From: an uncultured Paracoccaceae bacterium
GTDB taxonomy: Bacteria; Pseudomonadota; Alphaproteobacteria; Rhodobacterales; Rhodobacteraceae
Length of the DNA: 64,000 nt
Reading direction: 5' to 3'
NCBI GenBank assembly: GCA_947503925.1
Contig: CANNFQ010000001.1
Span: forward strand, 186,001-250,000
Shown here: positions 9,987 through 17,662 of the stretch, in pieces
Layout of the letters: the number at the start of each line of letters is the position of its first letter
Numbering within the stretch: the stretch's first letter is position 1
Notes under the pieces: generated by a model
Database searches by the model: none
What the model was told of the DNA's origin: nothing
What the model saw: only the letters and a program-made list of their open reading frames with translations
Translations under genes and position numbers: made by a program

Positions 9987-10153
9987 GCCTTGTGGGTTTG
10001 ACCACGTTTGCTATCGCGCCAGCGCCGTCCCTGTTCATCATCTCAACCGGTGTGAAGCGCGTCTTTGAAGCCGTCCAGTGGACGGTTTCAGCGCTGAACT
10101 GGCGGAACACTGGTATGTGGCCGATCAGGACCACGGATCAGAAGGAAGAGAAT

Positions 10154-10480
10154 GTCGATATGGTATCATCCCAGATCGAACACATCACCACCACACCACA
10201 CGGCTTTGCCAAGACTGCCGACATTTTGCGTTCCGTCCGCGGAATGGGCCCGGTTGCAAGCAGGACGTTCATTGTCGAGACACTTGAATTGAATCACATT
10301 ACGGGGGAGCAAGCCGCCGCGCTAACCGGTTTTGCGCCTATCGCGCATAACAACGGCGCAATGCTCGGCAAGCGCGCCATCCGGTGGGAAAACCGCACAA
10401 GCCCGTCAACACAGCAGTTGCACGAGAACGCGTCACTCTCGTCAAATCACGCCAAAAATGGGCAACATAAGAACTTTGAG
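10154..10480 (+). pseudogene. Decayed IS110-family transposase, C-terminal fragment
   Basis: In one frame, about 10214-10384 encodes ILRSVRGMGPVASRTFIVET followed by QAAALTGFAPIAHNNGAMLG and GKRAI. This matches the C-terminal Transposase_20 domain of IS110/IS1111-type (DEDD) transposases, whose typical text is a GIGPVTA helix-hairpin-helix and an ALAGLAPxxxxSG motif. The continuation (GGK, AR, then NPKM-like residues) is found only after a frame change near 10385. The N-terminal DEDD catalytic half is absent and no ends can be recognised. A 287-codon frame covering 9767-10630 spans this fragment but its remaining parts look random and run antisense into tpiA. Confidence 0.65.
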
Positions 10481-10494
10481 GACACAGTCGCTGG

Positions 10495-11226
10495 TTATGC
10501 TTTTTCCAGCGCGGCAATGATGGGTGAAAAGTCGTCCGCCTTGAGGCTGGCACCGCCGACCAGCGCCCCATCCACATCTGGCACGGCAAAGATGTCGGCG
10601 GCATTGCTGCCCTTGACCGATCCGCCATAGAGGATGCGCATGGCGCCGCCGTCGCTGAAACGGTCTGTCAGCCGCTGCCGAATATGGGCGTGAACCTCAC
10701 CGATCTGGTCTAGCGTGGGGACCTTGCCGGTGCCGATGGCCCAGACGGGTTCATAGGCGATAACTGTGTTCTGGGCTGTTGCGGCATCAGGGACGGAGCC
10801 TGCCAGTTGCGTGTCGATCACGGCCAGGGTTGATCCGTTTTCGCGTTCCTCCAATGTCTCACCAATGCAGATCACCGCCGTGAGGTCCGCCGCATAGGCC
10901 GCCAGCGATTTCGCGGCGATGGTGGCGTCATCCTCGCCATGATCTGTGCGCCGTTCAGAATGGCCTGTCAGCACGTGGCTGGCGCCCGCATCAGCCAGCA
11001 TATCGGCGCTGATGTCACCGGTATGCGCGCCGGATGTCGCGCTGTGGCAGTCCTGTCCGCCGATATCAAACAACATATCCTTGCAGGCGCTGATCAATGT
11101 TGCAGGCGGGCAGATCAGGATATCGACCGATGCATCATCATGTCGTTTTTCGAGCGTCTTCAATTCTTCCAGACTGGCGCGCAGCCCGTTCATTTTCCAG
11201 TTGCCAGCGGCAAGTTTGCGGGGCAT
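10495..11226 (-). CDS. tpiA: Triose-phosphate isomerase
   Basis: Interconverts dihydroxyacetone phosphate and glyceraldehyde 3-phosphate in central carbon metabolism. Catalytic residues are all present: Asn9 and Lys11 in GNWKMN, His89 in TGHSERR, and Glu159 in [12 protein letters not shown], which is followed by flexible loop 6. The phosphate-binding [11 protein letters not shown] and the C-terminal GALVGGASL are intact. 243 aa is normal. The gene stands alone, between the transposase scar and a divergent oxygenase gene; the ~65-bp divergent gap must contain both promoters. Confidence 0.97.
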   Translation of the reverse strand: MPRKLAAGNWKMNGLRASLEELKTLEKRHDDASVDILICPPATLISACKDMLFDIGGQDCHSATSGAHTGDISADMLADAGASHVLTGHSERRTDHGEDDATIAAKSLAAYAADLTAVICIGETLEERENGSTLAVIDTQLAGSVPDAATAQNTVIAYEPVWAIGTGKVPTLDQIGEVHAHIRQRLTDRFSDGGAMRILYGGSVKGSNAADIFAVPDVDGALVGGASLKADDFSPIIAALEKA

Positions 11227-11290
11227 GTGACGCTCCTGTTTGCAATCATCTGTGTCGGTGGTAGCAAGTCGCGACGCAGAAGCAAAGTGA

Positions 11291-12238
11291 ATGACGATGG
11301 AGACGGGAATGATACCGCGTATTGATGCCTTTGCATTGCTGGACCCTAGACACCCCGATCATGCAGCAGCCTGTGATCAGGTGATTATCGGGGCTGCCGA
11401 TATCGGGTTTCTGACCGTTTATAACACACCCCTTCCTGCGGCTGAGGTGGAAGAGGTGATTGCGGCGTACCGAGCATTCTTTCATTTGCCTTCGGCAGAA
11501 AAGAAGGCGTTTGATATGGCTGCCACCGGATCAAACCGGGGATGGGGCGCGCCGGGGTCCGAACAGGTCGACCCGAATGCCAACCCTGATTACAAGCAGG
11601 TGTTTGACTGCGGGTTTGAGATTGATCCCGATGACCCGGTGGGGGCAATGAACCTACCCAGCTATGCGCCCAATATCTGGCCCGACACCCCCGCCGATTT
11701 TGCCGTGATTCTTCGCAATTACTACGCCCGGGCGACGGTTTTTGCCCTTGATCTGTTATGTGCCATTGCCGCGGCCGCGGGCGAAGATGGCGCGTTTTTC
11801 CGCGATAAGTTCGCGCGCCCGATGGCCTTGCTGCGCGGCAATTTTTACCCGACCCGCCCAGCCTGGGCGACTGAGAAAGATTTTGGCATTGCCACGCATA
11901 CCGATTACGGCTGCCTGACATTGCTGGCCACGGATGGGTCGCCGGGGTTGGAGGTGCGCAAACGGGGCGGGGGCTGGATCCCGCTATCGGCTCCGCCCGG
12001 TGAGTTCATCATCAATTTCGGTGAGATGCTGGAGATGTGGACCGCTGGCCGGATCAAGGCGACGCCGCACCGGGTGATCGGTACGGATGCCGAACGGATT
12101 TCTGTGCCGCTATTTTTCAACCCAAGCCACGATGTGAATGTTGCCCCAGCAGGGGCGCCGCCGATTAGGGCGGTGGATCATTTACAGCGTCGCTTTGATG
12201 AAACCTATGTGCATCTACAGGAACGCACCGGATCATAA
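11291..12238 (+). CDS. 2-oxoglutarate/Fe(II)-dependent dioxygenase, isopenicillin N synthase-like
   Basis: Non-haem iron oxygenase of the DIOX_N plus 2OG-FeII_Oxy type. The iron triad is His203 and Asp205 ([12 protein letters not shown]) with His260 (TPHRVIG); the co-substrate-binding Arg269-x-Ser271 follows (ERISVP). The N-terminal DIOX_N part has DIGFLTVYN. Substrate cannot be deduced; such proteins in alphaproteobacteria are often linked to purine, amino acid or hormone-like compound oxidation. In-frame ATGs at 11297 and 11309 are alternative starts, none with a strong ribosome binding site. The 3' end overlaps the convergent tfoX-like gene by 6 bp. Confidence 0.9.
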   Translation: MTMETGMIPRIDAFALLDPRHPDHAAACDQVIIGAADIGFLTVYNTPLPAAEVEEVIAAYRAFFHLPSAEKKAFDMAATGSNRGWGAPGSEQVDPNANPDYKQVFDCGFEIDPDDPVGAMNLPSYAPNIWPDTPADFAVILRNYYARATVFALDLLCAIAAAAGEDGAFFRDKFARPMALLRGNFYPTRPAWATEKDFGIATHTDYGCLTLLATDGSPGLEVRKRGGGWIPLSAPPGEFIINFGEMLEMWTAGRIKATPHRVIGTDAERISVPLFFNPSHDVNVAPAGAPPIRAVDHLQRRFDETYVHLQERTGS

Positions 12239-12529
12239 AACGGCAAGCGCCTCGCGGGCCAGTGCCAGCGCCGTGTCTGGATCTTCCAGTGCCGCATCAG
12301 GCAATGACCAATAGGGCATGTTGTGGAACTGGGTGCTGCCTTTGGCCTGAAACCGGCGGGCCAGATCACCTTTGACCTTGAGGTACAGCTGCCCCTGACT
12401 GCTGAGCAGGGCAAAGACAACGCCCTGATGGTAAAGGCACATACCCCCAAACATCTTGCGGGTTGTCAGCTGCCCAAGATCGGAAAAGAGGTCGGTTGCA
12501 AAGGCGATATCGGCATCCGCGACCGCCAT
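12233..12529 (-). CDS. TfoX/Sxy N-terminal domain protein
   Basis: A 98-aa protein consisting of only the TfoX N-terminal domain: DLFSDLGQLTTRKMFGGMCLYHQGVVFALL and a YLKV strand, ending in a short helical tail with MPYWSLPDAAL. In gammaproteobacteria full-length TfoX/Sxy acts with CRP in competence gene control; the single-domain version is widespread and of unknown role. It is coupled to the upstream Fe-S carrier gene by a one-base stop-start overlap, so both are probably one transcript. Confidence 0.88.
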   Translation of the reverse strand: MAVADADIAFATDLFSDLGQLTTRKMFGGMCLYHQGVVFALLSSQGQLYLKVKGDLARRFQAKGSTQFHNMPYWSLPDAALEDPDTALALAREALAVL

Positions 12530-12891
12530 CAGCTTGCCTTTATGGTCTCATCGAATTTGATCGATTCCCCGCATCCACAGGCGTCCACCACATTGGGGTT
12601 GCGGAACTTGAAACCGGATTCGAGCAGTGAAACCTCGTAATCAATCTCTGTACCAAAAAGGAACATTTGCGCCATGGGGGCAATCATCACCCGCGCGCCG
12701 TCCTGTTCAACAACCTCGTCATGGGGGTCAACCTCGGTCACATAATCCATGGTGTATTCCATGCCTGCGCAACCGCCCTTCTTGACGCCGATGCGCAACC
12801 CCTGATGGCCGTCTTTGTCCATCAATTTGGCGATTTGCGCTGCCGCCTTGTCGGTGATGGTCACCGCTTGTTTGCCTGGAATGCCGAACAT
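12529..12891 (-). CDS. A-type iron-sulfur carrier protein (HesB/IscA/SufA/ErpA family)
   Basis: Cytoplasmic 120-aa carrier that receives Fe-S clusters and passes them to target proteins. The three cluster-binding cysteines are present: Cys41 in KKGGCAGMEY, and Cys105 and Cys107 in ACGCGES. The family core ITDKAAAQIAKLM and LFGTEIDYE is clear. It is coupled to the downstream TfoX-like gene. sufT lies nearby, about 1.6 kb away on the same strand, but the rest of the SUF operon is not in this window. ErpA, IscA and SufA cannot be separated by sequence alone. Confidence 0.94.
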   Translation of the reverse strand: MFGIPGKQAVTITDKAAAQIAKLMDKDGHQGLRIGVKKGGCAGMEYTMDYVTEVDPHDEVVEQDGARVMIAPMAQMFLFGTEIDYEVSLLESGFKFRNPNVVDACGCGESIKFDETIKAS

Positions 12892-12942
12892 GGGTTAGCT
12901 CCTTTACACGCTATGTAAGGCAGCGGGCGCCTTCTCTCAAGG

Positions 12943-13638
12943 TTAGGTGGGATCGATACCGGCAATTGTGATGAGTGAGACCGTGGCAAAGCTGACCAGC
13001 AGCGCCCAGCCGAACGATGCCAGCGTGCCGATGATCACGTATTCGCTGGCCCGCTGGTCTTTTGACACCGTGTCGAAGCGTAGGATGGATTTGGCGGCGA
13101 TCAGGAAACCGATCCCTGCAGGTTGACCAGCCAGCACCATCAGATAGATCAGCGCCCTTTCCAGCAGCCCGATCATCCGCCCGGCGGCGGGCAGGCCGAC
13201 ATGCTGGATTTCGTCAAAATCGGCCATCAAAAGTCCGATTGCCGGGCCACCAGCCATGACGCATAGGATCAGCCCAGCGCTGAGTGTCAGCACATATTGC
13301 GTCCAGATCGTTGCCTCTGGCCAGAGCGTGGAGAGTTCTGGCCAGAACCACAAAACCCCTGCAATTGTAAGAAAATGTGCCAGTTGATCAGCGAGGTAAG
13401 CCCAAAGCCGTTCCGGGGCCAGATGCGTCTTGATCAGGTCGATGGCCAGATGGATGACTGCGATTGTCAGCGCGGGTAGCAATTCACCGCGAAGCGCAAA
13501 AAGCGTCAGCAGAAAGACGACGCCGACATGGGCCGCCATTGCCTCTGGCCGTTTCTTATTGGCGATGATCCATTTGTTTTGAAACGGATAATCGGCCAGA
13601 AGATGGGCGAGTATCAGGGCCAGAGCGGTGGTCAGCAT
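12943..13638 (-). CDS. DUF3307 multi-pass membrane protein
   Basis: A 231-aa inner-membrane protein starting with the DUF3307 signature LILAHLLADYPFQNKWII, followed by IHLAIDLIKTHL and HFLTIAGVLW. Acidic and histidine residues embedded in predicted helices (HLLAD, HLAID) recall metal-dependent membrane enzymes, but no activity is known for the family. It lies downstream of a SatD-like regulator on the same strand, and three palindromes fill the 102-bp gap between them. That suggests transcription of this gene is controlled through those sites. Confidence 0.85.
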   Translation of the reverse strand: MLTTALALILAHLLADYPFQNKWIIANKKRPEAMAAHVGVVFLLTLFALRGELLPALTIAVIHLAIDLIKTHLAPERLWAYLADQLAHFLTIAGVLWFWPELSTLWPEATIWTQYVLTLSAGLILCVMAGGPAIGLLMADFDEIQHVGLPAAGRMIGLLERALIYLMVLAGQPAGIGFLIAAKSILRFDTVSKDQRASEYVIIGTLASFGWALLVSFATVSLITIAGIDPT

Positions 13639-13660
13639 GGCCGTTCTTTCCTCTGTTGTT

Positions 13661-13737
13661 GACAGCCTGATACGGCTGTTTTTGTTAAAGACAGGCGAAT
13701 ATGGCTGTTATTTGATATGACAGCCGAATATGGCTGT
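13661..13737. promoter_or_regulatory. Array of three 19-bp palindromic operators at 29-bp spacing
   Basis: Three imperfect palindromes of the form GACAGCC-N5/6-GGCTGT start at 13661, 13690 and 13719. They are separated by 10-bp AT-rich spacers, so the period is exactly 29 bp; the third copy is the most symmetric. They lie immediately upstream of the DUF3307 gene and downstream of the SatD-like gene. This fits cooperative binding by a dimeric regulator, most simply the SatD-like protein with its C-terminal HTH. Confidence 0.7.
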
Positions 13738-13740
13738 CCT

Positions 13741-14361
13741 TTACGCGCCATTGAGGATCTCGCATGTATCAATGAGCGCATCGACCCCGGCCGCATCCAT
13801 ATGCCCCTGGATGGTCTGCTTGGTCACATTGAGCGCATCGGCCAAGGTTGCCTGTGTCGGGTTGTCGGGGGCGAGCGCATGCAGCGCAACCTCTGCCTGG
13901 GCTTCGGTCCAGCGTTTGATGATCTCTTCCGCCATTCGTAAGGCCACGGCATGCATGCCATCATTGCCGGCGATCACCATGTGTCGTTTGCGCGGCATAT
14001 GTTCCAATGCCTGCCCCGAGGCCGTGAAAACCGGTCCGGATGCGTCTGCCAGCGTGTCGCCGGGGATTGTGCCGTCGCCAAGCGCCAACGCAACCCGGGT
14101 GTCGAACCGTTTATCTGCCATCCGCACCGCCGCCCGGGTAGCAAAGACCGCCCGCAGCGCAAAACCGGGCGACACAGCCATCTGCCAGCCATCACCCCGG
14201 TTACGGGTAAAATGCACGCTGCCGCCTTGCCATTCGCCAATCCGGCGCGCCACATCTGTCAGATTGATAAAAATCCGATCCAGCCCGCCTTCGGGCAGTT
14301 GCGATGATTTGACGATATCGCCTGTCAGAACGGCATAATTGGTCATCGGCCCCTCGATCAT
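13741..14361 (-). CDS. SatD-like protein with C-terminal helix-turn-helix, putative regulator
   Basis: A 206-aa protein. The N-terminus (NYAVLTGDIVKSS) resembles the first strand and metal-binding loop of class III nucleotidyl cyclase-like folds and of SatD family proteins. SVHFTRNRGDGWQMAV is the matching second conserved segment. The C-terminus (about residues 165-200, QATLADALNVTKQTIQGHMD) reads as a helix-turn-helix. A DNA-binding regulator with a ligand- or nucleotide-sensing domain is therefore inferred. The ATG at 14346 (MTNYAVLTGD) is a possible shorter start and matches the family beginning better. Its downstream neighbour is the DUF3307 gene with the operator array in between. Confidence 0.7.
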   Translation of the reverse strand: MIEGPMTNYAVLTGDIVKSSQLPEGGLDRIFINLTDVARRIGEWQGGSVHFTRNRGDGWQMAVSPGFALRAVFATRAAVRMADKRFDTRVALALGDGTIPGDTLADASGPVFTASGQALEHMPRKRHMVIAGNDGMHAVALRMAEEIIKRWTEAQAEVALHALAPDNPTQATLADALNVTKQTIQGHMDAAGVDALIDTCEILNGA

Positions 14362-14461
14362 TTATCGCCATGCTGGCGCGGGCAGGGGAGGAGTGCAAGC
14401 TGGAATGCGGTGATGGCACGCATCGCCGATCTTGTCGTGCCGCAATTGAGAAGCAGTTAAA

Positions 14462-14478
14462 CTACGGTGCGTCCGTAG
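14462..14478 (-). terminator. Probable terminator after sufT
   Basis: On the minus strand CTACGG and CCGTAG form a 6-bp stem with a 5-base loop followed by TTTAA. A second inverted repeat, CTGAAAA/TTTTCAG (14483-14504), lies between it and the sufT stop codon. Together they probably end the sufT transcript before the SatD-like gene. Confidence 0.45.
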
Positions 14479-14508
14479 GAGTCTGAAAAACTGTATATTT
14501 TCAGATGA

Positions 14509-14871
14509 TTACATGAACCCCAATTCAAGCCGTGCCTCATCTGACATCATGTCCATGCCCCATTGCGGCTCGAACGTCATTTCCACATCGACCTGTTTCA
14601 CACCGGGCAGCGGTTCGATAGCATCGGCCACCCAGCCGGGCATTTCACCGGCGACGGGGCAGCCGGGTGCAGTCAGCGTCATGATCACGTTCACGGCGTT
14701 ATCGTCTTTGATATCTATCGTGTAGATCAGGCCCAGATCATAGATATTCACGGGAATTTCAGGGTCATAGACGGACCTACAAGCCTGCACGATATCCTCG
14801 TAAAGCGGATGGTCGGTGGAGGAGGGTGCGATCATGGGCACCCCTTCAAGCTGGGCATTTGTGTCGGTCAT
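14509..14871 (-). CDS. sufT: SUF system Fe-S cluster assembly protein SufT (DUF59/MIP18 family)
   Basis: A 120-aa MIP18/DUF59 protein involved in maturation of Fe-S proteins in species using the SUF system. The family motif is YDPEIPVNIYDLGLIY, followed by the conserved Cys71 in TAPGCPVAGEMPGW and the C-terminal FEPQWGMDMMSDEARLELG typical of SufT. The N-terminal ~20 residues are variable. The rest of the suf cluster is not adjacent here, although an A-type carrier gene lies 1.6 kb downstream. The long region upstream of its start carries an 11-bp tandem repeat. Confidence 0.92.
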   Translation of the reverse strand: MTDTNAQLEGVPMIAPSSTDHPLYEDIVQACRSVYDPEIPVNIYDLGLIYTIDIKDDNAVNVIMTLTAPGCPVAGEMPGWVADAIEPLPGVKQVDVEMTFEPQWGMDMMSDEARLELGFM

Positions 14872-14946
14872 GACGTCTGCCTTTCATTATTCCTGAGCAA
14901 ACATATAGGGTTTGGGGCAGCGACCGTAAAGGGGGCGAAAAACACT

Positions 14947-14985
14947 GTCTGCAAAGCGTCGGCGATGCGTCGGCAAAACGTCGGA
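14947..14985 (+). repeat. 11-bp tandem repeat locus 1 (GTCGGCAAAAC type)
   Basis: Units GTCTGCAAAGC, GTCGGCGATGC, GTCGGCAAAAC and a partial GTCGGA follow each other with an 11-bp period. A 34-bp stretch (14951-14984) is identical to 62963-62996 in this window. Confidence 0.85.
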
Positions 14986-15293
14986 CCCCTGCGTACGGTG
15001 GGATCACACTTAATACGTGTGTTGTATTGTGGTGATTTTCAAAACGCGACCAATTTTGACTGTTGTTTCCGTCAATTGGCTGACCTAACGTCTGCCATAG
15101 GTTGGGTCAGGCTTAATTGCGATCTTGGAACTTTGGAGAAAAATCTGCCGGGTTCGAAGATGATCCTGCCAGCATCGTGGTCCTGATGCGCAGTTGAAAG
15201 TGTCTTGGTTATTTCGACGGTTGGAACGACAAATTTGGCATTATGTCAGCATCGATTTGGCCCGGACCCGTTCAAAATTGAAAGAATGATCAA

Positions 15294-15308
15294 CAGGTCA
15301 ATGACCTG
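15294..15308. promoter_or_regulatory. Palindrome CAGGTCA-A-TGACCTG upstream of the orphan gene
   Basis: Perfect 7-bp arms around a single A, 27 bp before the chosen start codon at 15336. It shares the TGACCT half-site with a hairpin at 15081-15109. It may be an operator; no regulator gene adjoins it. Confidence 0.4.
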
Positions 15309-15335
15309 CTCTGATTTTTGACTGAAGGAAGCTTG

Positions 15336-16466
15336 ATGGCCCCGAATACAACACATCCGGTATTTGCTGATTTGCTGCGCAAACTCAACAGCGCCGAAAA
15401 AGACTATATGGCAAATATATATGGCCCGATGACTGACGCCTTTGACAAGGCACTGGACAACCGCAAGGCCGCCTATGACGAGCAGGCCAAGTTTGACCAG
15501 ATTGGTGTTGATCTGCTGACCATTGTCACGCTTGCCGCTGTTGCGGCCTTGGCCCCGATTGCAGTTGTTGGTGCCGGGTCAGGCGCATGGCTTGCCAGGG
15601 GTTATGCGTCGATGCGCGTTTCCAGCGGCCTGAAGAATTCGCGGTCGATGCTGAAAGCGATTTCGAACACGCGTTTCAAGCGGGGGATTTCAAACTACAT
15701 CGGATATCAGGGGATTTCCCATGCAGGCGGGACTGTCGTCGGCAGCCTGACCTATGGTGGTGCACGGATCGCTGGCGATTTGGCGGGTTATGGTGCCTTT
15801 TACACCCGTGCAAAGGTATTTGCCAAAAAGGCGGAGGCGATGGGGGAGTTGCAGCTTGAATCCGCCGAAGTCAATCTTGATCCGGGCTACTACCGGTCAA
15901 ATTTCCGCAGCTTCATCCGGGCCAATTTCAAGCACTGGGAACTTATCCTGACGGCGATTGGGCAGGACCCGGCATTGACGGACGAAGCAGCCGGCGTTCT
16001 CGGCGAAATATTTTCAGGTATACCGCTTCTTTGTCCGGTTCCACGCATTGATGGCCGGTCAATCGAGCCGAAGTTTGAACTGCTTTTCTATCTTTATGAC
16101 ATTCTGGATCGTGACAAGGTGGACGTTTACGGAATCGAAATGCGTAAACAACCAGACGGCCCATGGGCACCCGAGATGGTGTTGCAGCGTCGTGACCCCA
16201 TTAATGTCATGCCAAGTTCCCCCGACTATCCCAAGGAAGGCGTGAATTTCCACGATCCGGGTCGCAAGGTCGGTAACCGCATCAATAGTCTTTATGCCGA
16301 TCTGGTTGCGAAAGATCCGAGCTTTCACAAATCAAACAGTGCTCGCTCGGGCGAGTTCTTTGATAATTGGGTTGCTTGGAACGATGTTGATCATGGTGTC
16401 ATGCTGAAGGCAGAGGAATGTCTGGGTGATTTGATCGAAGCGGCTACATATACCGGTCGGCTTTGA
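15336..16466 (+). CDS. Hypothetical protein with hydrophobic N-terminal segments
   Basis: I do not recognise a family. The ATG at 15336 has GAAGGA 6 bases upstream and is preferred to a TTG at 15318, giving 376 aa. Residues ~1-55 are charged and helical (LRKLNSAEKDYMANIYGPMT). They are followed by a hydrophobic stretch (~55-85, LLTIVTLAAVAALAPIAVVG), then a Gly/Arg-rich middle with YQGISHAGGTVVGSLTYGG. The rest is an ordinary soluble part ending in NWVAWNDVDHGVMLKAEECL. The first part resembles membrane-active or glycine-zipper regions, but this is only an impression. It stands alone behind a long leader with palindromes, between sufT and tgt. Confidence 0.7.
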   Translation: MAPNTTHPVFADLLRKLNSAEKDYMANIYGPMTDAFDKALDNRKAAYDEQAKFDQIGVDLLTIVTLAAVAALAPIAVVGAGSGAWLARGYASMRVSSGLKNSRSMLKAISNTRFKRGISNYIGYQGISHAGGTVVGSLTYGGARIAGDLAGYGAFYTRAKVFAKKAEAMGELQLESAEVNLDPGYYRSNFRSFIRANFKHWELILTAIGQDPALTDEAAGVLGEIFSGIPLLCPVPRIDGRSIEPKFELLFYLYDILDRDKVDVYGIEMRKQPDGPWAPEMVLQRRDPINVMPSSPDYPKEGVNFHDPGRKVGNRINSLYADLVAKDPSFHKSNSARSGEFFDNWVAWNDVDHGVMLKAEECLGDLIEAATYTGRL

Positions 16467-16524
16467 CGGGGCGGGCATTGAATTTGGGCTTGGCCCGCGC
16501 GCGTTAATCAGGCAATAGGCGCGC

Positions 16525-17655
16525 GTGACCAAGCGTTTTTCGTTCTCTCTGGCCGCCACTGATGGCAAGGCCCGCACTGGCGTGATTTCAACCCCGCGCG
16601 GCGATATTCGCACGCCTGCTTTTATGCCGGTGGGCACCGCTGCGACGGTTAAGGCAATGATGCCGGAAAGTGTCGCTGCCACGGGTGCCGATATCCTGCT
16701 GGGCAACACCTATCACCTGATGCTGCGCCCGACGGCGGAACGCATTGATCGTCTGGGTGGTCTGCATAAGTTCATGCATTGGGACAAACCCATTCTGACC
16801 GATAGTGGCGGTTTTCAGGTGATGTCCCTGTCGGACCTGCGCAAGCTGACCGAAGAAGGCGTGACCTTCAAATCCCATATTGATGGATCAAAGCATCATC
16901 TGACCCCAGAACGGTCGATGGAAATCCAAAAGCTGCTGGGTTCTGACATTGTCATGTGTTTTGACGAATGTCCTGCCCTACCGGCTGATCGCCACCGCAT
17001 CACACAGAGCATGGAATTGTCGATGCGATGGGCGCAGCGGTCGCGCGATGCGTTTGGCGACCGTCCCGGCCATGCTCTATTTGGTATTCAGCAAGGTGGT
17101 TTGGAAGAAGATTTGCGCGCCCGGTCTGCCGATGCTCTGCGCGCTATTGAGTTTGATGGTTATGCTGTCGGTGGCCTGGCTGTGGGTGAAGGACAGGAGG
17201 CGATGTTCTCTGTCCTTGATTTTGCCCCGGATCAACTGCCCGTCGACAAGCCCCGTTACCTGATGGGCGTGGGCAAGCCTGATGACATTGTTGGCGCGGT
17301 CAAGCGTGGCATTGATATGATGGATTGTGTGCTGCCCAGCCGCTCGGGCCGCACCGGGCAGGCCTTTACCCGACGCGGTGTCGTCAACATCAAGAATGCC
17401 CGCCATGCCGAAGACCCCCGCCCGTTGGACGCCGATTGCACTTGCCCCGCCTGCCGCAATTATTCCCGCGCCTATCTGCATCATGTGTTCCGCGCGCAGG
17501 AGATGATCTCCGGTATGCTGCTGACCTGGCATAACCTGCACTACTTCCAGGAGATCATGCAGGGCATGCGGGATGCGATTGCCGCAGGTTGCTTTGACGC
17601 CTGGGAGGCCGATTTTCATGCGCAGCGGGGGCTGGGGGATATCGCGCCTTACTGA
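16525..17655 (+). CDS. tgt: tRNA-guanine(34) transglycosylase (queuine tRNA-ribosyltransferase)
   Basis: Exchanges guanine 34 for preQ1 in the anticodon of Asp, Asn, His and Tyr tRNAs. Catalytic Asp93 lies in [12 protein letters not shown], and the nucleophile Asp267 in [16 protein letters not shown]. The zinc site is [16 protein letters not shown] near the C-terminus. GTG start at 16525; 376 aa is the usual length. queA is not in this window. The stop is 7 bp from the stop of convergent pabB. Confidence 0.96.
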   Translation: MTKRFSFSLAATDGKARTGVISTPRGDIRTPAFMPVGTAATVKAMMPESVAATGADILLGNTYHLMLRPTAERIDRLGGLHKFMHWDKPILTDSGGFQVMSLSDLRKLTEEGVTFKSHIDGSKHHLTPERSMEIQKLLGSDIVMCFDECPALPADRHRITQSMELSMRWAQRSRDAFGDRPGHALFGIQQGGLEEDLRARSADALRAIEFDGYAVGGLAVGEGQEAMFSVLDFAPDQLPVDKPRYLMGVGKPDDIVGAVKRGIDMMDCVLPSRSGRTGQAFTRRGVVNIKNARHAEDPRPLDADCTCPACRNYSRAYLHHVFRAQEMISGMLLTWHNLHYFQEIMQGMRDAIAAGCFDAWEADFHAQRGLGDIAPY

Positions 17656-17662
17656 ACCCGGG

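Larger units (their letters stand above)
9704..10494. other. Long non-coding stretch with mobile-element scar
   Basis: About 790 bp between the Kef gene start and the tpiA stop. It holds the transposase fragment, a possible 46-codon remnant and no other convincing gene. Both neighbours point away from or end at this region, so it must also hold the Kef promoter near 9704-9770. The rest looks like degraded coding DNA. Confidence 0.6.
14872..15335. other. Long divergent intergenic region with repeats and palindromes
   Basis: 464 bp without a convincing gene. It contains 11-bp tandem repeats (14947-14985), CACAC/GTGTG (15005-15021), a 9-bp hairpin TGACCTAAC/GTTGGGTCA with one G-U pair (15081-15109), and the palindrome CAGGTCA-A-TGACCTG (15294-15308). 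The last two share TGACCT half-sites and lie on the side of the orphan gene starting at 15336. Confidence 0.6.

Noticed and set aside
9767..10630. 287-codon frame read as a complete gene
   Set aside because: Only a central piece resembles a transposase; the beginning looks random and the end is antisense to tpiA. Treated as a pseudogene fragment instead.
13661..13737. Short CRISPR array
   Set aside because: Repeat units are only 19 bp with 10-bp AT-rich spacers, are palindromic, and there are no cas genes. An operator array fits better.
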